This document shows positions 43,949-53,356 of a stretch of 64,000 nt of DNA, in pieces. The DNA lies in the NCBI RefSeq assembly GCF_019904235.1, contig NZ_CP063202.1, forward strand, positions 310,001 to 374,000. The letters run 5' to 3'. How positions within the stretch are numbered: position 1 is the stretch's first letter; every line of letters starts with the position of its first letter. The DNA is from Erythrobacter sp. SCSIO 43205 (lineage in GTDB: Bacteria > Pseudomonadota > Alphaproteobacteria > Sphingomonadales > Sphingomonadaceae). Below the pieces are notes generated by a model. That model was not told the origin of the DNA and ran no database searches. It worked only from the letters and a program-made list of their open reading frames with translations. The translations under genes and the position numbers were made by a program.

Positions 43949-44979
43949 CCCTCGTCCTCTTCCTCGCGCCCCACCATGGCCAGCGCGCGTGCGCGGCGTT
44001 GGTTGAGTTCGCACCACCTCAGCAGCGCTTCCTCGCGCCCGTGGGTGATCCAGGTTTCATAGGGGTTCACCTGCTGGATCGTATCGGTCAGTTCATTCCA
44101 GTCGGCGTGATCTGAAATGATAAGAGGGAGTTCGACCCCGCGCTGCCGCGCACGTCCGCGCACACGCATCCAGCCGCTTGCCATCGCCGTGATCGGATTG
44201 GGGAGCCGCCGAGACCAACGGTCGTTCAGAGCGCTAGGCGGGGCGATGATGATAGAGCCGGCCATGTCGTCCTTGGTGTGGTCGCTCACAAGCCTCAATT
44301 CGCCCAGATCGACGCCGTGTTCTTCGTAAAGGCGGCACATCTTCTCCATCGCGCCGTGGAGAAAGATGGGGGCATCATGCCCTGCCGCGCGCAGTTCGGC
44401 GATTACGCGCTGCGCTTTTCCCAGAGCATAGGCACCGACCAGAACGCTGCCATCGTGATTGCCTTCAAGCGCCGAAAGCAGTTTTCCCATTTCCTCCGCA
44501 ATCGGCGGGTGGGTGAAGAGCGGCAGGCCAAAGGTCGCCTCGGTGATGAAAATATCGCATGGAGTGACTTCAAACGGGGCGCAGGTCGGGTCGGCGCGGC
44601 GTTTGTAATCGCCAGTGATCACCACCCGTTCGCCCGCGTGCTCCAAAAGGATTTGCGCCGAGCCCAGCACATGGCCCGCTGGAATGTAGGTTGCGTCAAC
44701 ACCGCCGGGGAGTTTGATCGTTTCGCCATATTCCACTGGCACAGCCTTGTGCGGGATTTCTCCCGCATCATCTGCCGCGCCCGTGCGATAGCGCAGCTCC
44801 ATTATGGCGAGCGTTTCCGGGGTGGCGAAAGTTTCGCCGTGCCCGCCGCGCGCGTGATCGGCATGGCCGTGGGTGACGAGCGCCTTATCGACGGGACGGG
44901 CAGGGTCGATAAAAGCGCCCGCAGGCACAACTTCGACCCCCCAGGGGTGCGGCTTGATCCAGGAAAAGGGCGCGCTCAT
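43945..44979 (-). CDS. Ligase-associated DNA exonuclease (SNM1/beta-CASP metallo-hydrolase)
   Basis: 344 residues. Metallo-beta-lactamase motif THGHADHARGGH near residue 37, GHVLGSAQILLEH, TGDYKRRADPTC and the beta-CASP region with DHADWNEL toward the end. Functions in DNA end processing with the adjacent ligase in the known four-gene set (ligase, exonuclease, Lhr-like helicase, phosphoesterase). The other two members are not in this neighbourhood. Confidence 0.9.
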   Translation of the reverse strand: MSAPFSWIKPHPWGVEVVPAGAFIDPARPVDKALVTHGHADHARGGHGETFATPETLAIMELRYRTGAADDAGEIPHKAVPVEYGETIKLPGGVDATYIPAGHVLGSAQILLEHAGERVVITGDYKRRADPTCAPFEVTPCDIFITEATFGLPLFTHPPIAEEMGKLLSALEGNHDGSVLVGAYALGKAQRVIAELRAAGHDAPIFLHGAMEKMCRLYEEHGVDLGELRLVSDHTKDDMAGSIIIAPPSALNDRWSRRLPNPITAMASGWMRVRGRARQRGVELPLIISDHADWNELTDTIQQVNPYETWITHGREEALLRWCELNQRRARALAMVGREEEDEG

Positions 44980-45016
44980 AGTAGCTTATACCAGTGAGCG
45001 CGCCGCAAGGTTCCGC

Positions 45017-47107
45017 TTATTCCGCCTCTTTGTCTGTCCGGTACTTATCAAACCACGCTATGACACTGTTGGTGCGAGCGACCTGTTGGCTTGGGCTTTG
45101 CGAGAGGTTGTTGTGGCTTGAATCGGGGGTGACGACCAGCGCGGTGTCCACGCCCACGAGCTTCAATGCTGCGTAGAATTGTTCGGCCTCGCTGCGCGGC
45201 GTGCGGTAATCCTCCGCTCCCACAAGAACGAGAGTTGGCGTCACCACATTTGCCATGTTCGAAAGCGGTCCACGCTCCCAATATTCCTCGGGCTTTTCCC
45301 ATGGAAGGCCGCCCATCCAATAGCGCGGGATAAGGGTGGGGAGGTCCGACATCAGCCCCTGGCTCACCCAGTTGATAACCGGCTTGTGCGCCGCAGCCGC
45401 CTTAAAGCGGTCGGTTTTGCCCACGAGGTATGCTGTGAGGATACCCCCGCCAGAGCCGCCGGTGACAAACAGGTTTTCAGGATCGGCAAAGCCTTGCGCA
45501 ACGGCGGCATCGACGACTTTCATTAGCTCGGGGAAATTGCTGATAGGATAATTGTCCTCGATCCGGTCGGCAAATTCCTCACCATAGCCGGTTGAGCCTC
45601 CCGGGTTGGAGAAGATCACGGCATAGCCTGCTGCGCCGTAAAGCTGATAATCAACCGAGAATTCAGGGCCATAGGCGGCATAGGGTCCGCCGTGCATTTC
45701 GAGAATGGCAGGCACCCTGTCGCCAGCCTCATAGCCGGGGGGCAGCATGATCCACGCAGGGATCACTGTGCCATCGTCCATGGTGACGGAAAGCTCGCGC
45801 GTTTCGCCCATTTCCTTGCCAGCAAGGCTGACACCATTAAGTGAAGTGAGTGTGCGGACACCGCGCCGGGTTTCGACGCCCACATCGGGCGGGGCGACCG
45901 CGCTTCTGGTGGTGAAGGCAAGCGCGCCGTTGTCCGACACCGACCACTCGCCGCCTGTGTAGGGTAGCGCGTAATAGGTGCTGCCGATACGAGCGTTGAG
46001 GGGTGAGGGCGCGGCTGCATTAAGGCCAATACGCGCAACGCGGTGTTCGCCATCGTCCTCATAACTTGCGAAGAGGCCAGCGTCGGTCCATTCGATTCCG
46101 TCAAAGCCCCGGTCAAATCCGGGCACCAATTCCCGCGAGCCCGACCCGTCGGCGTTCATTACATACAGTTTCGTCTGGTCGAAAGCATTGCCGTTATCGT
46201 CGCGGCCCAGATAAGCAATTTTTGAGCCATCGGGTGAAACCTGCGGCGCTCCATCCGGCCCATTGCGGGTCGTGAGCGCGGTAATATCGCCGCTTGCGAT
46301 GTCGAGCGCGTAAATTTCGCTGCCGTAAATCTCAAGCTCCCAATCCTCGCGCCGGTTGGCGGAGAAATAGAGCTTTGCGCCATCGGGCGACCATTCAACG
46401 CTGCCGCCGTTGGAATATTCACCAAAGGTCAGCTGGCGCGGTGCGCCTCCGGTGGCGCTGACCACGAAAAGTTGCGCCGTGCCCGGTTTCACATAGGAGC
46501 CACCGTCGCGGCGATAGACGAGGCGGTCGATCACTTGCAGCGACTTGCCCCATTCAGCGCCCTCAGGCTTGGCGGGAGGCGTGCCCAGCGTCAGCCCCTT
46601 GCCCGGAACGCGCGCGGTGTAGGCGATTTGAGTGCCATCGGGCGACCACGCGATCCCGCGCGGGCCCTCAGCAAGGGCCGTGATGTTGGCGCTTTCGCCC
46701 GTGTCCATCCAGCGCACGTGCAGCTCTGGTCCGCCGCCGCTTTCGGTTGAGATATAGGCGAGGCGATCCCCATCAGGCGACCAGCGCGGGGAGACGTGTG
46801 TGCCAGCGCCCGTCACCAGTGGCGTTTCGTCGCCGGTGCTCACATCGATCAGCCAGATCGAGGATACGGCCCGGTCAGTCATAATATCATTGGTGCGCCG
46901 GACATAGGCTATTTGCGAACCATCGGGGCTGATCTGCGGATCTGCGGCGACCGAGAGGCCGAAGATGTCCTCTGCGGTGAAGTGCTTTTCCGGGCCGGCC
47001 ATTTCCTCGCCCGTGTCCATTTCATGATCATCGGCGGCAAGCGGCGCTGCAAGAGCAAAAGCGCTGGCGGTGAAAAGGGCTTTGAGGGCAAAGCTGCGTG
47101 CAAACAT
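45017..47107 (-). CDS. S9 family peptidase (dipeptidyl/acylaminoacyl peptidase type), exported
   Basis: 696 residues with a signal peptide (residues 1-25, FALAAPLAA). Residues 45-400 form a PD40 beta-propeller (VAADPQISPDGSQIAYVRR, GIAWSPDGTQIAYTAR and further repeats). The hydrolase domain has HGGPYAAYG, the nucleophile Ser in TGGSGGGILTAY, the acid in VLVGAEDYRTP and the His in DSSHNN. Its SD (GGAG) is buried in a perfect hairpin at 47111-47139. It follows clpA on the same strand. Confidence 0.93.
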   Translation of the reverse strand: MFARSFALKALFTASAFALAAPLAADDHEMDTGEEMAGPEKHFTAEDIFGLSVAADPQISPDGSQIAYVRRTNDIMTDRAVSSIWLIDVSTGDETPLVTGAGTHVSPRWSPDGDRLAYISTESGGGPELHVRWMDTGESANITALAEGPRGIAWSPDGTQIAYTARVPGKGLTLGTPPAKPEGAEWGKSLQVIDRLVYRRDGGSYVKPGTAQLFVVSATGGAPRQLTFGEYSNGGSVEWSPDGAKLYFSANRREDWELEIYGSEIYALDIASGDITALTTRNGPDGAPQVSPDGSKIAYLGRDDNGNAFDQTKLYVMNADGSGSRELVPGFDRGFDGIEWTDAGLFASYEDDGEHRVARIGLNAAAPSPLNARIGSTYYALPYTGGEWSVSDNGALAFTTRSAVAPPDVGVETRRGVRTLTSLNGVSLAGKEMGETRELSVTMDDGTVIPAWIMLPPGYEAGDRVPAILEMHGGPYAAYGPEFSVDYQLYGAAGYAVIFSNPGGSTGYGEEFADRIEDNYPISNFPELMKVVDAAVAQGFADPENLFVTGGSGGGILTAYLVGKTDRFKAAAAHKPVINWVSQGLMSDLPTLIPRYWMGGLPWEKPEEYWERGPLSNMANVVTPTLVLVGAEDYRTPRSEAEQFYAALKLVGVDTALVVTPDSSHNNLSQSPSQQVARTNSVIAWFDKYRTDKEAE

Positions 47108-47110
47108 AAA

Positions 47111-47139
47111 CGGCTCCAGACCTGTAAAATCTGGAGCCG
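47111..47139 (-). promoter_or_regulatory. Hairpin covering the ribosome-binding site of the S9 peptidase
   Basis: On the minus strand CGGCTCCAGA and TCTGGAGCCG form a perfect 10-bp stem with a 9-nt loop; the GGAG of the second arm is the SD, 6 nt before the ATG at 47107. It could block translation initiation or act as a terminator after clpA (a short T-run follows). Confidence 0.6.
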
Positions 47140-47178
47140 ATCAATGCCTATATCTCGCCGCTTGTCCAGCGGTGCGAG

Positions 47179-49563
47179 TTAGCTTTCTTTGTCAGAGCCC
47201 GACTCTTCGGGCTTTTGATCATCGGTTTTGGGCGGGGCTTTCTTCGCCGCGGGCTTTCGCTTGGGCTTGGGCTTCGACTTCGGAGCTGCCGGAGTGAGTT
47301 CGAAGGAGGGTTTGCCATCCTTCATCGTCACCGACACCTCGCCGCCATCGGCCAGCTTGCCAAACAACAGCTCTTCAGCAAGCGGCTGCTTGATCTTGTC
47401 CTGAATGAGACGGCCCATCGGGCGTGCACCGTAAAGCTTGTCATAGCCCTTGTCCGCCAGCCACGCGCGCGCATCGCTGTCGAATTGGATGTGCACGTTT
47501 TGCTCTGCCAGTTGCAGTTCAAGCTGGAGGATGAATTTGTCCACGACGCGCGCCACCGTGCTTTTGCCGAGATAGGCAAACGGCACGATCGCATCCAAAC
47601 GGTTGCGGAATTCAGGGGTGAACATCTTGTTCACGGCCTCTGTCCCTGCATCCGCTTTTGACACATCGCCAAAGCCTATGCCGCTTTTCGCCATGTCGGA
47701 CGCGCCGGCATTGGTGGTCATAATCAGCACCACATTGCGGAAATCGACCGTTTTGCCGTGGTGATCGGTGAGGCGCCCATTGTCCATGACTTGAAGCAAG
47801 ATGTTGAAGAGGTCCGGGTGAGCCTTTTCAATCTCGTCGAGCAGCAGAACGCAATGCGGGTTCTGATCCACGGCATCGGTCAAGAGGCCGCCTTGATCAT
47901 AGCCAACATAGCCCGGAGGCGCACCGATCAGGCGGCTGACCGAATGACGCTCCATATATTCGGACATATCGAAGCGCTTGAGTTCAATACCCATGATCGA
48001 GGAAAGCTGGCGCGCAACCTCTGTTTTACCGACACCCGTGGGGCCGGAGAAGAGGAAGGAGCCGATGGGCTTGTCCGGATCGCGAAGACCAGCGCGCGAC
48101 AACTTCATCGCGGTGGCAAGGCGCGTGATCGCCTCGTCCTGACCAAAGACCACGTGTTTCAAATCGCGGTCGAGGTTTTCGAGCGCCTTCTTGTCGTCTT
48201 TCGACACAGATTTCGGCGGGATGCGCGCCATTGTCGCAATGACTTGCTCAATCTCGCGCGCAGTGATTTTTTTCTTACGGCGGCTGGGCGGCACCAGCAT
48301 TTGCATCGCGCCCACTTCGTCGATCACGTCGATCGCCTTGTCGGGCAATTTGCGGTCATTGATATAACGCGACGACAACTCCACCGCCGTTTTCAAAGCA
48401 TCGGGTGTGTATTTGACGCCGTGGTGATCTTCGAATGCTGATCGCAGGCCTTTGAGGATCTTTACAGTGTCCTCAATCGTCGGCTCATTCACGTCGATCT
48501 TCTGGAAACGGCGCAGAAGTGCGCGGTCTTTTTCGAAGTGATTGCGGAATTCTTTGTAAGTGGTCGAACCGATGCAGCGGATCGTCCCGCCGGAAAGCGC
48601 AGGCTTCAAAAGGTTCGAGGCATCCATCGCCCCGCCGCTTGTCGCACCAGCACCGATAACGGTGTGGATTTCATCGATGAAGAGGATCGCATCAGGCATC
48701 CCTTCAAGCTCTGTCACGACCTGTTTCAAGCGCTCTTCAAAGTCGCCGCGATAGCGTGTGCCAGCCAGAAGCGCGCCCATGTCGAGCGAGTAGATCACCG
48801 CAGGTTCAAGCACCTCAGGAACGTCACCTTCGACGATCTTGCGCGCCAAACCTTCTGCGATGGCGGTCTTACCAACGCCGGGGTCGCCGACGTAGAGCGG
48901 GTTGTTTTTCGACCGGCGACAAAGGATTTGCACCGTGCGATCAACCTCCGGCCCGCGTCCGATCAGCGGGTCGACCTTGCCATCCTCAGCCTTCTTGTTG
49001 AGGTTGACGGTGAACTGGTCGAGCGCGGTTTCTTTCTTGCTTCCGCCATCCTTGGCCGCATCGGCTTCATTGGGGGCCGCATCTTCATTTGCGCCGCTCG
49101 CATTGTTCGCCTCAATCTGGCGGCCGCCTTTGCCGATGCCGTGGCTGATATAGCTCACCGCATCGAGGCGGCTCATGTCCTGTTGTTGCAGGAAATAGAC
49201 CGCATAAGAATCGCGCTCAGAGAACAGGGCCACGAGCACATTTGCGCCCGTCACCGTGTCTTTGCCCGATGATTGCACGTGCAAAATCGCGCGCTGGATC
49301 ACCCGCTGGAAGCCGGCGGTGGGCTGAGGGTCGGCATTGTCTTCTGTCTTGAGAGACTGGTACTCCTGATCGAGATATTGCTTCACCACCTCGCCCAGTT
49401 CGGCAAGGTCCACCCCGCAAGCACCCATCACCGCTGCGCCATCCTCATCGTCGATAAGCGCGAGCAGCAGGTGCTCCAGCGTTGCATATTCATGGCGACG
49501 CTCTGAGGCGTGAGCCAAAGCGTTGTGAAGGGTGCGTTCCAGGTTCTGGGCAAAACTAGGCAT
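47179..49563 (-). CDS. clpA: ATP-dependent Clp protease ATP-binding subunit ClpA
   Basis: 794-residue two-ring AAA+ unfoldase feeding ClpP. Clp_N repeats lie at residues 1-140 (HEYATLEHLLLALIDDEDGA), Walker A in D1 GDPGVGKTAIAEGLA and in D2 GPTGVGKTEVARQL, the arginine-finger type LDEIEKAHPDLFNILL, and the IGF loop for ClpP docking SGIGFGD. The tail after residue 760 is Lys/Pro-rich. ClpS, often next to clpA, is absent here; a DUF1192 gene lies upstream instead. Confidence 0.95.
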   Translation of the reverse strand: MPSFAQNLERTLHNALAHASERRHEYATLEHLLLALIDDEDGAAVMGACGVDLAELGEVVKQYLDQEYQSLKTEDNADPQPTAGFQRVIQRAILHVQSSGKDTVTGANVLVALFSERDSYAVYFLQQQDMSRLDAVSYISHGIGKGGRQIEANNASGANEDAAPNEADAAKDGGSKKETALDQFTVNLNKKAEDGKVDPLIGRGPEVDRTVQILCRRSKNNPLYVGDPGVGKTAIAEGLARKIVEGDVPEVLEPAVIYSLDMGALLAGTRYRGDFEERLKQVVTELEGMPDAILFIDEIHTVIGAGATSGGAMDASNLLKPALSGGTIRCIGSTTYKEFRNHFEKDRALLRRFQKIDVNEPTIEDTVKILKGLRSAFEDHHGVKYTPDALKTAVELSSRYINDRKLPDKAIDVIDEVGAMQMLVPPSRRKKKITAREIEQVIATMARIPPKSVSKDDKKALENLDRDLKHVVFGQDEAITRLATAMKLSRAGLRDPDKPIGSFLFSGPTGVGKTEVARQLSSIMGIELKRFDMSEYMERHSVSRLIGAPPGYVGYDQGGLLTDAVDQNPHCVLLLDEIEKAHPDLFNILLQVMDNGRLTDHHGKTVDFRNVVLIMTTNAGASDMAKSGIGFGDVSKADAGTEAVNKMFTPEFRNRLDAIVPFAYLGKSTVARVVDKFILQLELQLAEQNVHIQFDSDARAWLADKGYDKLYGARPMGRLIQDKIKQPLAEELLFGKLADGGEVSVTMKDGKPSFELTPAAPKSKPKPKRKPAAKKAPPKTDDQKPEESGSDKES

Positions 49564-49671
49564 GGGCGATCTCGATCAGGGGGACAAAAGAGGAGGAGGC
49601 GAGAGTGTAAGCTTAATATGGGAGGCCTTTTGATAAATACGACTCTGAATTGTGATTGGCCGTCTTAACCA

Positions 49672-49875
49672 TCATGCGCCCGAACTCTTAAAGAGTGCAT
49701 CGGCGGCCGCACGGTGTTTTGCGGCACGGCTGCTATGAGCCTCAACCCGTTCGATTTCAGCCTTGAGCAAAGCCACGCGATTTTCCAGCTCGTCCTGGCT
49801 ATAGGGTGAGAGGTCTTCTCCGGCCAATTGGCTGGCGGCATCACCTCTGGGGCGAGGGAGGGCATCGTCTTCCAT
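49672..49875 (-). CDS. DUF1192 family small protein
   Basis: 67 residues. DLSPYSQDELENRVALLKAEIERVE is the DUF1192 pattern, a short helix that may form a coiled coil. Conserved in alphaproteobacteria, no known function. It is 108 nt upstream of clpA on the same strand and may be cotranscribed. Confidence 0.8.
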   Translation of the reverse strand: MEDDALPRPRGDAASQLAGEDLSPYSQDELENRVALLKAEIERVEAHSSRAAKHRAAADALFKSSGA

Positions 49876-50029
49876 TGTTTACATTCATCGCGCGGCTGCC
49901 CGCTTGCTGTCAATGCGTATGGAGACTATTTGCGCCAATAGACGAGATGTGGCGCTTTTGTGCCATACATGGACGCAAAATGCTGTTAAGGGGCCGCGGG
50001 TCAAACAGCTTGGGGACTAGCGACGGGAA

Positions 50030-51037
50030 ATGTCTGAATTACCAGAAAATATGCGGGCAATCGGATTTGATGCGCCGGGCGCGCCCGATGTTTTGCGAGT
50101 GGAAGATGTTGCTTTGCCTCAAGTGGGCGCGGGCGATGTTCTGATTAAGGTCGCCTATGCCGGGGTTAATCGCCCTGATTGCATTCAACGCGCCGGCAAT
50201 TACCCCGCACCTCCGGGAGCCTCGCCCATTCTTGGCCTCGAAGTGTCTGGCGAAATTGTTGCGGCGGGCGATGATGTTCCCCAAGAAATGGTGGGCTCCC
50301 TGGTCGCGGCGCTGACGCCGGGCGGGGGCTATGCCGAATACTGCACCGCGCCCTGGCAGCACTGTCTCCCGGTGCCCGAAGGCATGGATTTAAAACACGC
50401 AGCCGCTCTTCCCGAGACACTTTTTACCGTGTGGCACAATGTGTTTGAGCGCGGAATGGCAAGGGAGGGGGAAACGCTTCTCGTCCACGGCGGCACCAGC
50501 GGGATTGGCACGATGGCGATCATGCTGGCCAAGGCATTCGATATGAAGGTCATCACCACTTGCGGTGACGAAGCCAAATGCGAGGCTGCGCGCACACTTG
50601 GCGCTGATCTGGCGATCAATTACCGCGAGGCGGACTTTGTTGATGCGGTCAAGGAATACACTGAGGGCAAAGGGGTCGACGTCGTGCTCGACATGGTGTC
50701 GGGCGATTATGTGCCGCGCAACTTGCAATGTTTGGCCGAGGACGGTCGCCATGTGACCATCGCCGTGCTTGGCGGGGCCAAGGCGGACCTGTTCATGCCT
50801 ATGGTGATGATGCGCCGTCTGACGCTCACCGGTTCAACCCTGCGCCCGCGCTCCGACGCGTTCAAAGCCGCGCTCGCTGATGAGATTGCGAAGAACGCTT
50901 GGCCCCTGTTTACCGGCGGCGATTTGTCGCCTGTGATGGACCAGACGTTCCCTCTGCACGAAGCAGCAGCGGCGCACGCCCGGATGGAATCGAGCGTGCA
51001 TATCGGGAAGATCATGCTTGAGGTTGCGGGCGGCTGA
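50030..51037 (+). CDS. NAD(P)H-quinone oxidoreductase, PIG3 type
   Basis: 335-residue zinc-independent medium-chain reductase. GVNRPDCIQRAGNYPAPPGAS is the quinone reductase signature at residues 46-66, LLVHGGTSGIGTMAIMLAK the NADPH-binding motif and VVLDMVSGDY a later one. Cytosolic, likely in detoxification of quinones. SD-like GGGA before the ATG. Single gene. Confidence 0.9.
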   Translation: MSELPENMRAIGFDAPGAPDVLRVEDVALPQVGAGDVLIKVAYAGVNRPDCIQRAGNYPAPPGASPILGLEVSGEIVAAGDDVPQEMVGSLVAALTPGGGYAEYCTAPWQHCLPVPEGMDLKHAAALPETLFTVWHNVFERGMAREGETLLVHGGTSGIGTMAIMLAKAFDMKVITTCGDEAKCEAARTLGADLAINYREADFVDAVKEYTEGKGVDVVLDMVSGDYVPRNLQCLAEDGRHVTIAVLGGAKADLFMPMVMMRRLTLTGSTLRPRSDAFKAALADEIAKNAWPLFTGGDLSPVMDQTFPLHEAAAAHARMESSVHIGKIMLEVAGG

Positions 51038-51079
51038 GCCCTCTCCACAAGACTTCAGCCTTCGATCCGTGTGGGCAAA

Positions 51080-51121
51080 GCGAACCCAAGGGTTTATCCC
51101 TATGTCTTGAGGCGGGTTCGC
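51080..51121. other. Spaced inverted repeat before the LpxH-like gene
   Basis: GCGAACCC at 51080-51087 and GGGTTCGC at 51114-51121, 26 bp apart. The 201-nt gap 51038-51238 holds no gene. It could be a hairpin or an operator; no assignment made. Confidence 0.35.
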
Positions 51122-51238
51122 AACAAATCCGTCACAACCACTCTCAAATTTCTCTGAACCGTCACGCCAATGTGAATCAGGCGTAACAATCAGCGTCCAT
51201 GACAAAGGCCAGTCACAAAGGAATGCGTGAGGCCTTTT

Positions 51239-52159
51239 ATGACCGATCTTTCGTCCGTTGCGCTGCCCAAGAGCATCGCTAACGTCGCCAACTTTCCTAT
51301 CACAGAGCCCAAAACGCCGGAGCCTTCGGGCGAGGCTGGGCGCACCAAATATCGCACCATCTGGATCAGCGACATTCACTTGGGCACCAGAGGCTGCAAC
51401 GCCGAGATGTTGATCGATTTTCTCGATTCCACCGATTCGCAGACGATGTATCTGGTCGGTGACATCATCGACGGCTGGCGGTTGAAGAAGAAGTTCTACT
51501 GGCCCTCTGCACACAACGACATCGTCTGGCGGCTGTTGAAGCGTGCCAAGCGCGGGACGCGGATCGTCTATATCCCGGGCAATCACGATGAGATGTTTCG
51601 CCAGTTCACCGGCCTCAATTTTGGCGGGATCGAAATCCGCCGTGCCGCTTTTCACGACACCGCTGATGGCAGACGCTTGATGGTGCTGCATGGCGATGAA
51701 TTTGATGCAGTCATGCTTTCCCAGCGCTGGCTCGCCTTTGTGGGGGACTGGGCCTATCACGCGGCCATGCGGCTGAATGTTGCGGTCAACGCTGTGCGAA
51801 GGGCGCTGGGCAAGCCGTATTGGTCGCTGTCCAAGGCGGCAAAGCACCGGGTTAAGAACGCGGTCGAGTTTATCGGCAAATACGAAGAAATCGTCGCGCG
51901 TGCGGCTGGAGAGCGCGGGGTCGACGGGGTTGTGTGCGGGCACATCCATACCGCAGAAGCGCGCGAGTTCACCTTTGATGGCGAGCGCATCGAGTATTGG
52001 AACGATGGTGACTGGGTTGAGGGCTGCAATGCCTTGGTCGAGCATCACGATGGCCGGATGGAAATCCTCAACTGGGCCGAAGTCATGGCTGCGCGCGAGG
52101 TTGAGGAGCCAGACGCAGCCGAGACACAAATCGAAGGCGAAGGGCGGCAAGCTGCATGA
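51239..52159 (+). CDS. UDP-2,3-diacylglucosamine diphosphatase-like metallophosphoesterase
   Basis: 306 residues from ATG 51239 (GTG 51227 is possible). Metal-binding motifs: ISDIHLGTRG, VGDIIDGW, GNHDEMFR, VLHGDEFD and CGHIHTAE, the LpxH family order. It would remove UMP from UDP-diacylglucosamine in lipid A synthesis, but the family also has other lipid phosphatases. Paired by a 4-nt overlap with the glycosyltransferase, which suggests a joint role in envelope glycolipid formation. Confidence 0.85.
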   Translation: MTDLSSVALPKSIANVANFPITEPKTPEPSGEAGRTKYRTIWISDIHLGTRGCNAEMLIDFLDSTDSQTMYLVGDIIDGWRLKKKFYWPSAHNDIVWRLLKRAKRGTRIVYIPGNHDEMFRQFTGLNFGGIEIRRAAFHDTADGRRLMVLHGDEFDAVMLSQRWLAFVGDWAYHAAMRLNVAVNAVRRALGKPYWSLSKAAKHRVKNAVEFIGKYEEIVARAAGERGVDGVVCGHIHTAEAREFTFDGERIEYWNDGDWVEGCNALVEHHDGRMEILNWAEVMAAREVEEPDAAETQIEGEGRQAA

Positions 52160-53238
52160 ACGCCCCCGTCCCCATTGAGGCCGAGCAGGCACAGGTGTTT
52201 TTGCCCGCCACCTCTCGCACAATCGTCATCGTAACCGACGCATGGCACCCACAGGTCAATGGCGTGGTGCGCACACTGTCCAAAACCTGCGAAGTCCTGC
52301 GCGGCTGGGGTCATGAGGTGTCAGTCATTTCGCCTGATCAATATCGCAATTTCCCCGCGCCCTCTTATCCGGAAATTCGCCTCGCTCTGACGGCTCCGGG
52401 AGCGGTGGGCAGACGGCTCAAAGAGTTGAACCCTGACGCCGTGCATATCGCAACAGAAGGTCCGCTGGGATTTGCGGCGAGGCGGTACTGCGTCAATCAG
52501 GATGTGCCCTTCACCACTGCCTATCACACGCAATTTCCCGATTATCTCGCGCGGCGCACGCACCTGCCAGCTGATCTGTTCTGGCCTTACATCCGCTGGT
52601 TCCACCGGCCTTCGCAAAACATCATGGTGGCAACCGAGACAATTCGCGCTCAGCTGCGTGCGCAAAAGCTGACGCATCTCGTCCATTGGAGTCGCGGGGT
52701 CGATTTATCGTGCTTTTCGCCCAAGGCCCCGCGTCCTGTTGAATATGATGGGCTGGAAGGTCCGATCCTGCTTTATGTCGGGCGCGTTGCGGTCGAGAAG
52801 AACATCGAGGCCTTCCTCACCTGCGATTATCCCGGAACCAAGGTGGTGGTTGGCGATGGCCCGGCGCGCGCGAGCCTTGAGGCGCGGTTTCCCGATGCAA
52901 AATTCATGGGAAAACACATGGGCGAGGAGCTTGCAGGCTTTTACGCTCATGCTGATGTCTTTGTGTTTCCCAGCAAAACCGACACTTTCGGTCTTGTTAT
53001 GATCGAGGCGCTTGCCTGTGGTACTCCGGTCGCAGCGTACCCCGTACCCGGCCCGCTTGACATTATTGAAGAGAGCGTGGGCGCATTAAGCGACAATCTT
53101 GCCCGGGCCATCGATGCGGCGCGGTATTGCGAGCGTGGTGAATGTGCCAGATTTGGTGCGCGATACTCCTGGGAAGCGGCGAGCGAGCAGTTCCTGAACG
53201 GTCTGGCCGAGCTCGATTCTCCCTCAAATCGCACTTGA
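52156..53238 (+). CDS. GT4-family glycosyltransferase (GDP-mannose/UDP-sugar type)
   Basis: 360 residues. VTDAWHPQVNGVVRTLSK at the start, GPLGFAARRYC, AYHTQFPDYLARR and the C-terminal donor-binding motif KTDTFGLVMIEALACGTPVAAYPVPG with VGRVAVEKNIEAFL. Fits the family of mannosyl/glucuronosyl-diacylglycerol synthases such as MgtA and SQDX relatives. Donor and acceptor are unknown; the pairing with an LpxH-like gene points to a membrane glycolipid. Confidence 0.87.
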   Translation: MNAPVPIEAEQAQVFLPATSRTIVIVTDAWHPQVNGVVRTLSKTCEVLRGWGHEVSVISPDQYRNFPAPSYPEIRLALTAPGAVGRRLKELNPDAVHIATEGPLGFAARRYCVNQDVPFTTAYHTQFPDYLARRTHLPADLFWPYIRWFHRPSQNIMVATETIRAQLRAQKLTHLVHWSRGVDLSCFSPKAPRPVEYDGLEGPILLYVGRVAVEKNIEAFLTCDYPGTKVVVGDGPARASLEARFPDAKFMGKHMGEELAGFYAHADVFVFPSKTDTFGLVMIEALACGTPVAAYPVPGPLDIIEESVGALSDNLARAIDAARYCERGECARFGARYSWEAASEQFLNGLAELDSPSNRT

Positions 53239-53304
53239 TTCCCCCTAGGGCGCAAGCAATTCCTTGCCCCGCAGCGTTCAATCGCCTATCTACAGACGCG
53301 CAAT

Positions 53305-53337
53305 GGCCGCTCCGGGAAGGGGCGGCCCTTATTATTT
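53305..53337 (+). terminator. Terminator hairpin after the glycosyltransferase
   Basis: GGCCGCTCC at 53305-53313 pairs with GGGGCGGCC at 53319-53327 (one G-U), loop GGGAA, then CTTATTATTT. It lies shortly before the trcR ATG. Confidence 0.55.
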
Positions 53338-53356
53338 CTGATGGAGTTTTTCCCAA

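Noticed and set aside
49665..49672. TTAACCAT between DUF1192 and clpA as a CtrA site
   Set aside because: Single half-site at the end of the DUF1192 coding region with no partner; chance occurrence cannot be excluded.
50834..52222. 462-aa open frame on the minus strand across the quinone reductase and LpxH-like genes
   Set aside because: Spans two well-supported plus-strand genes and the gap between them; no motif.
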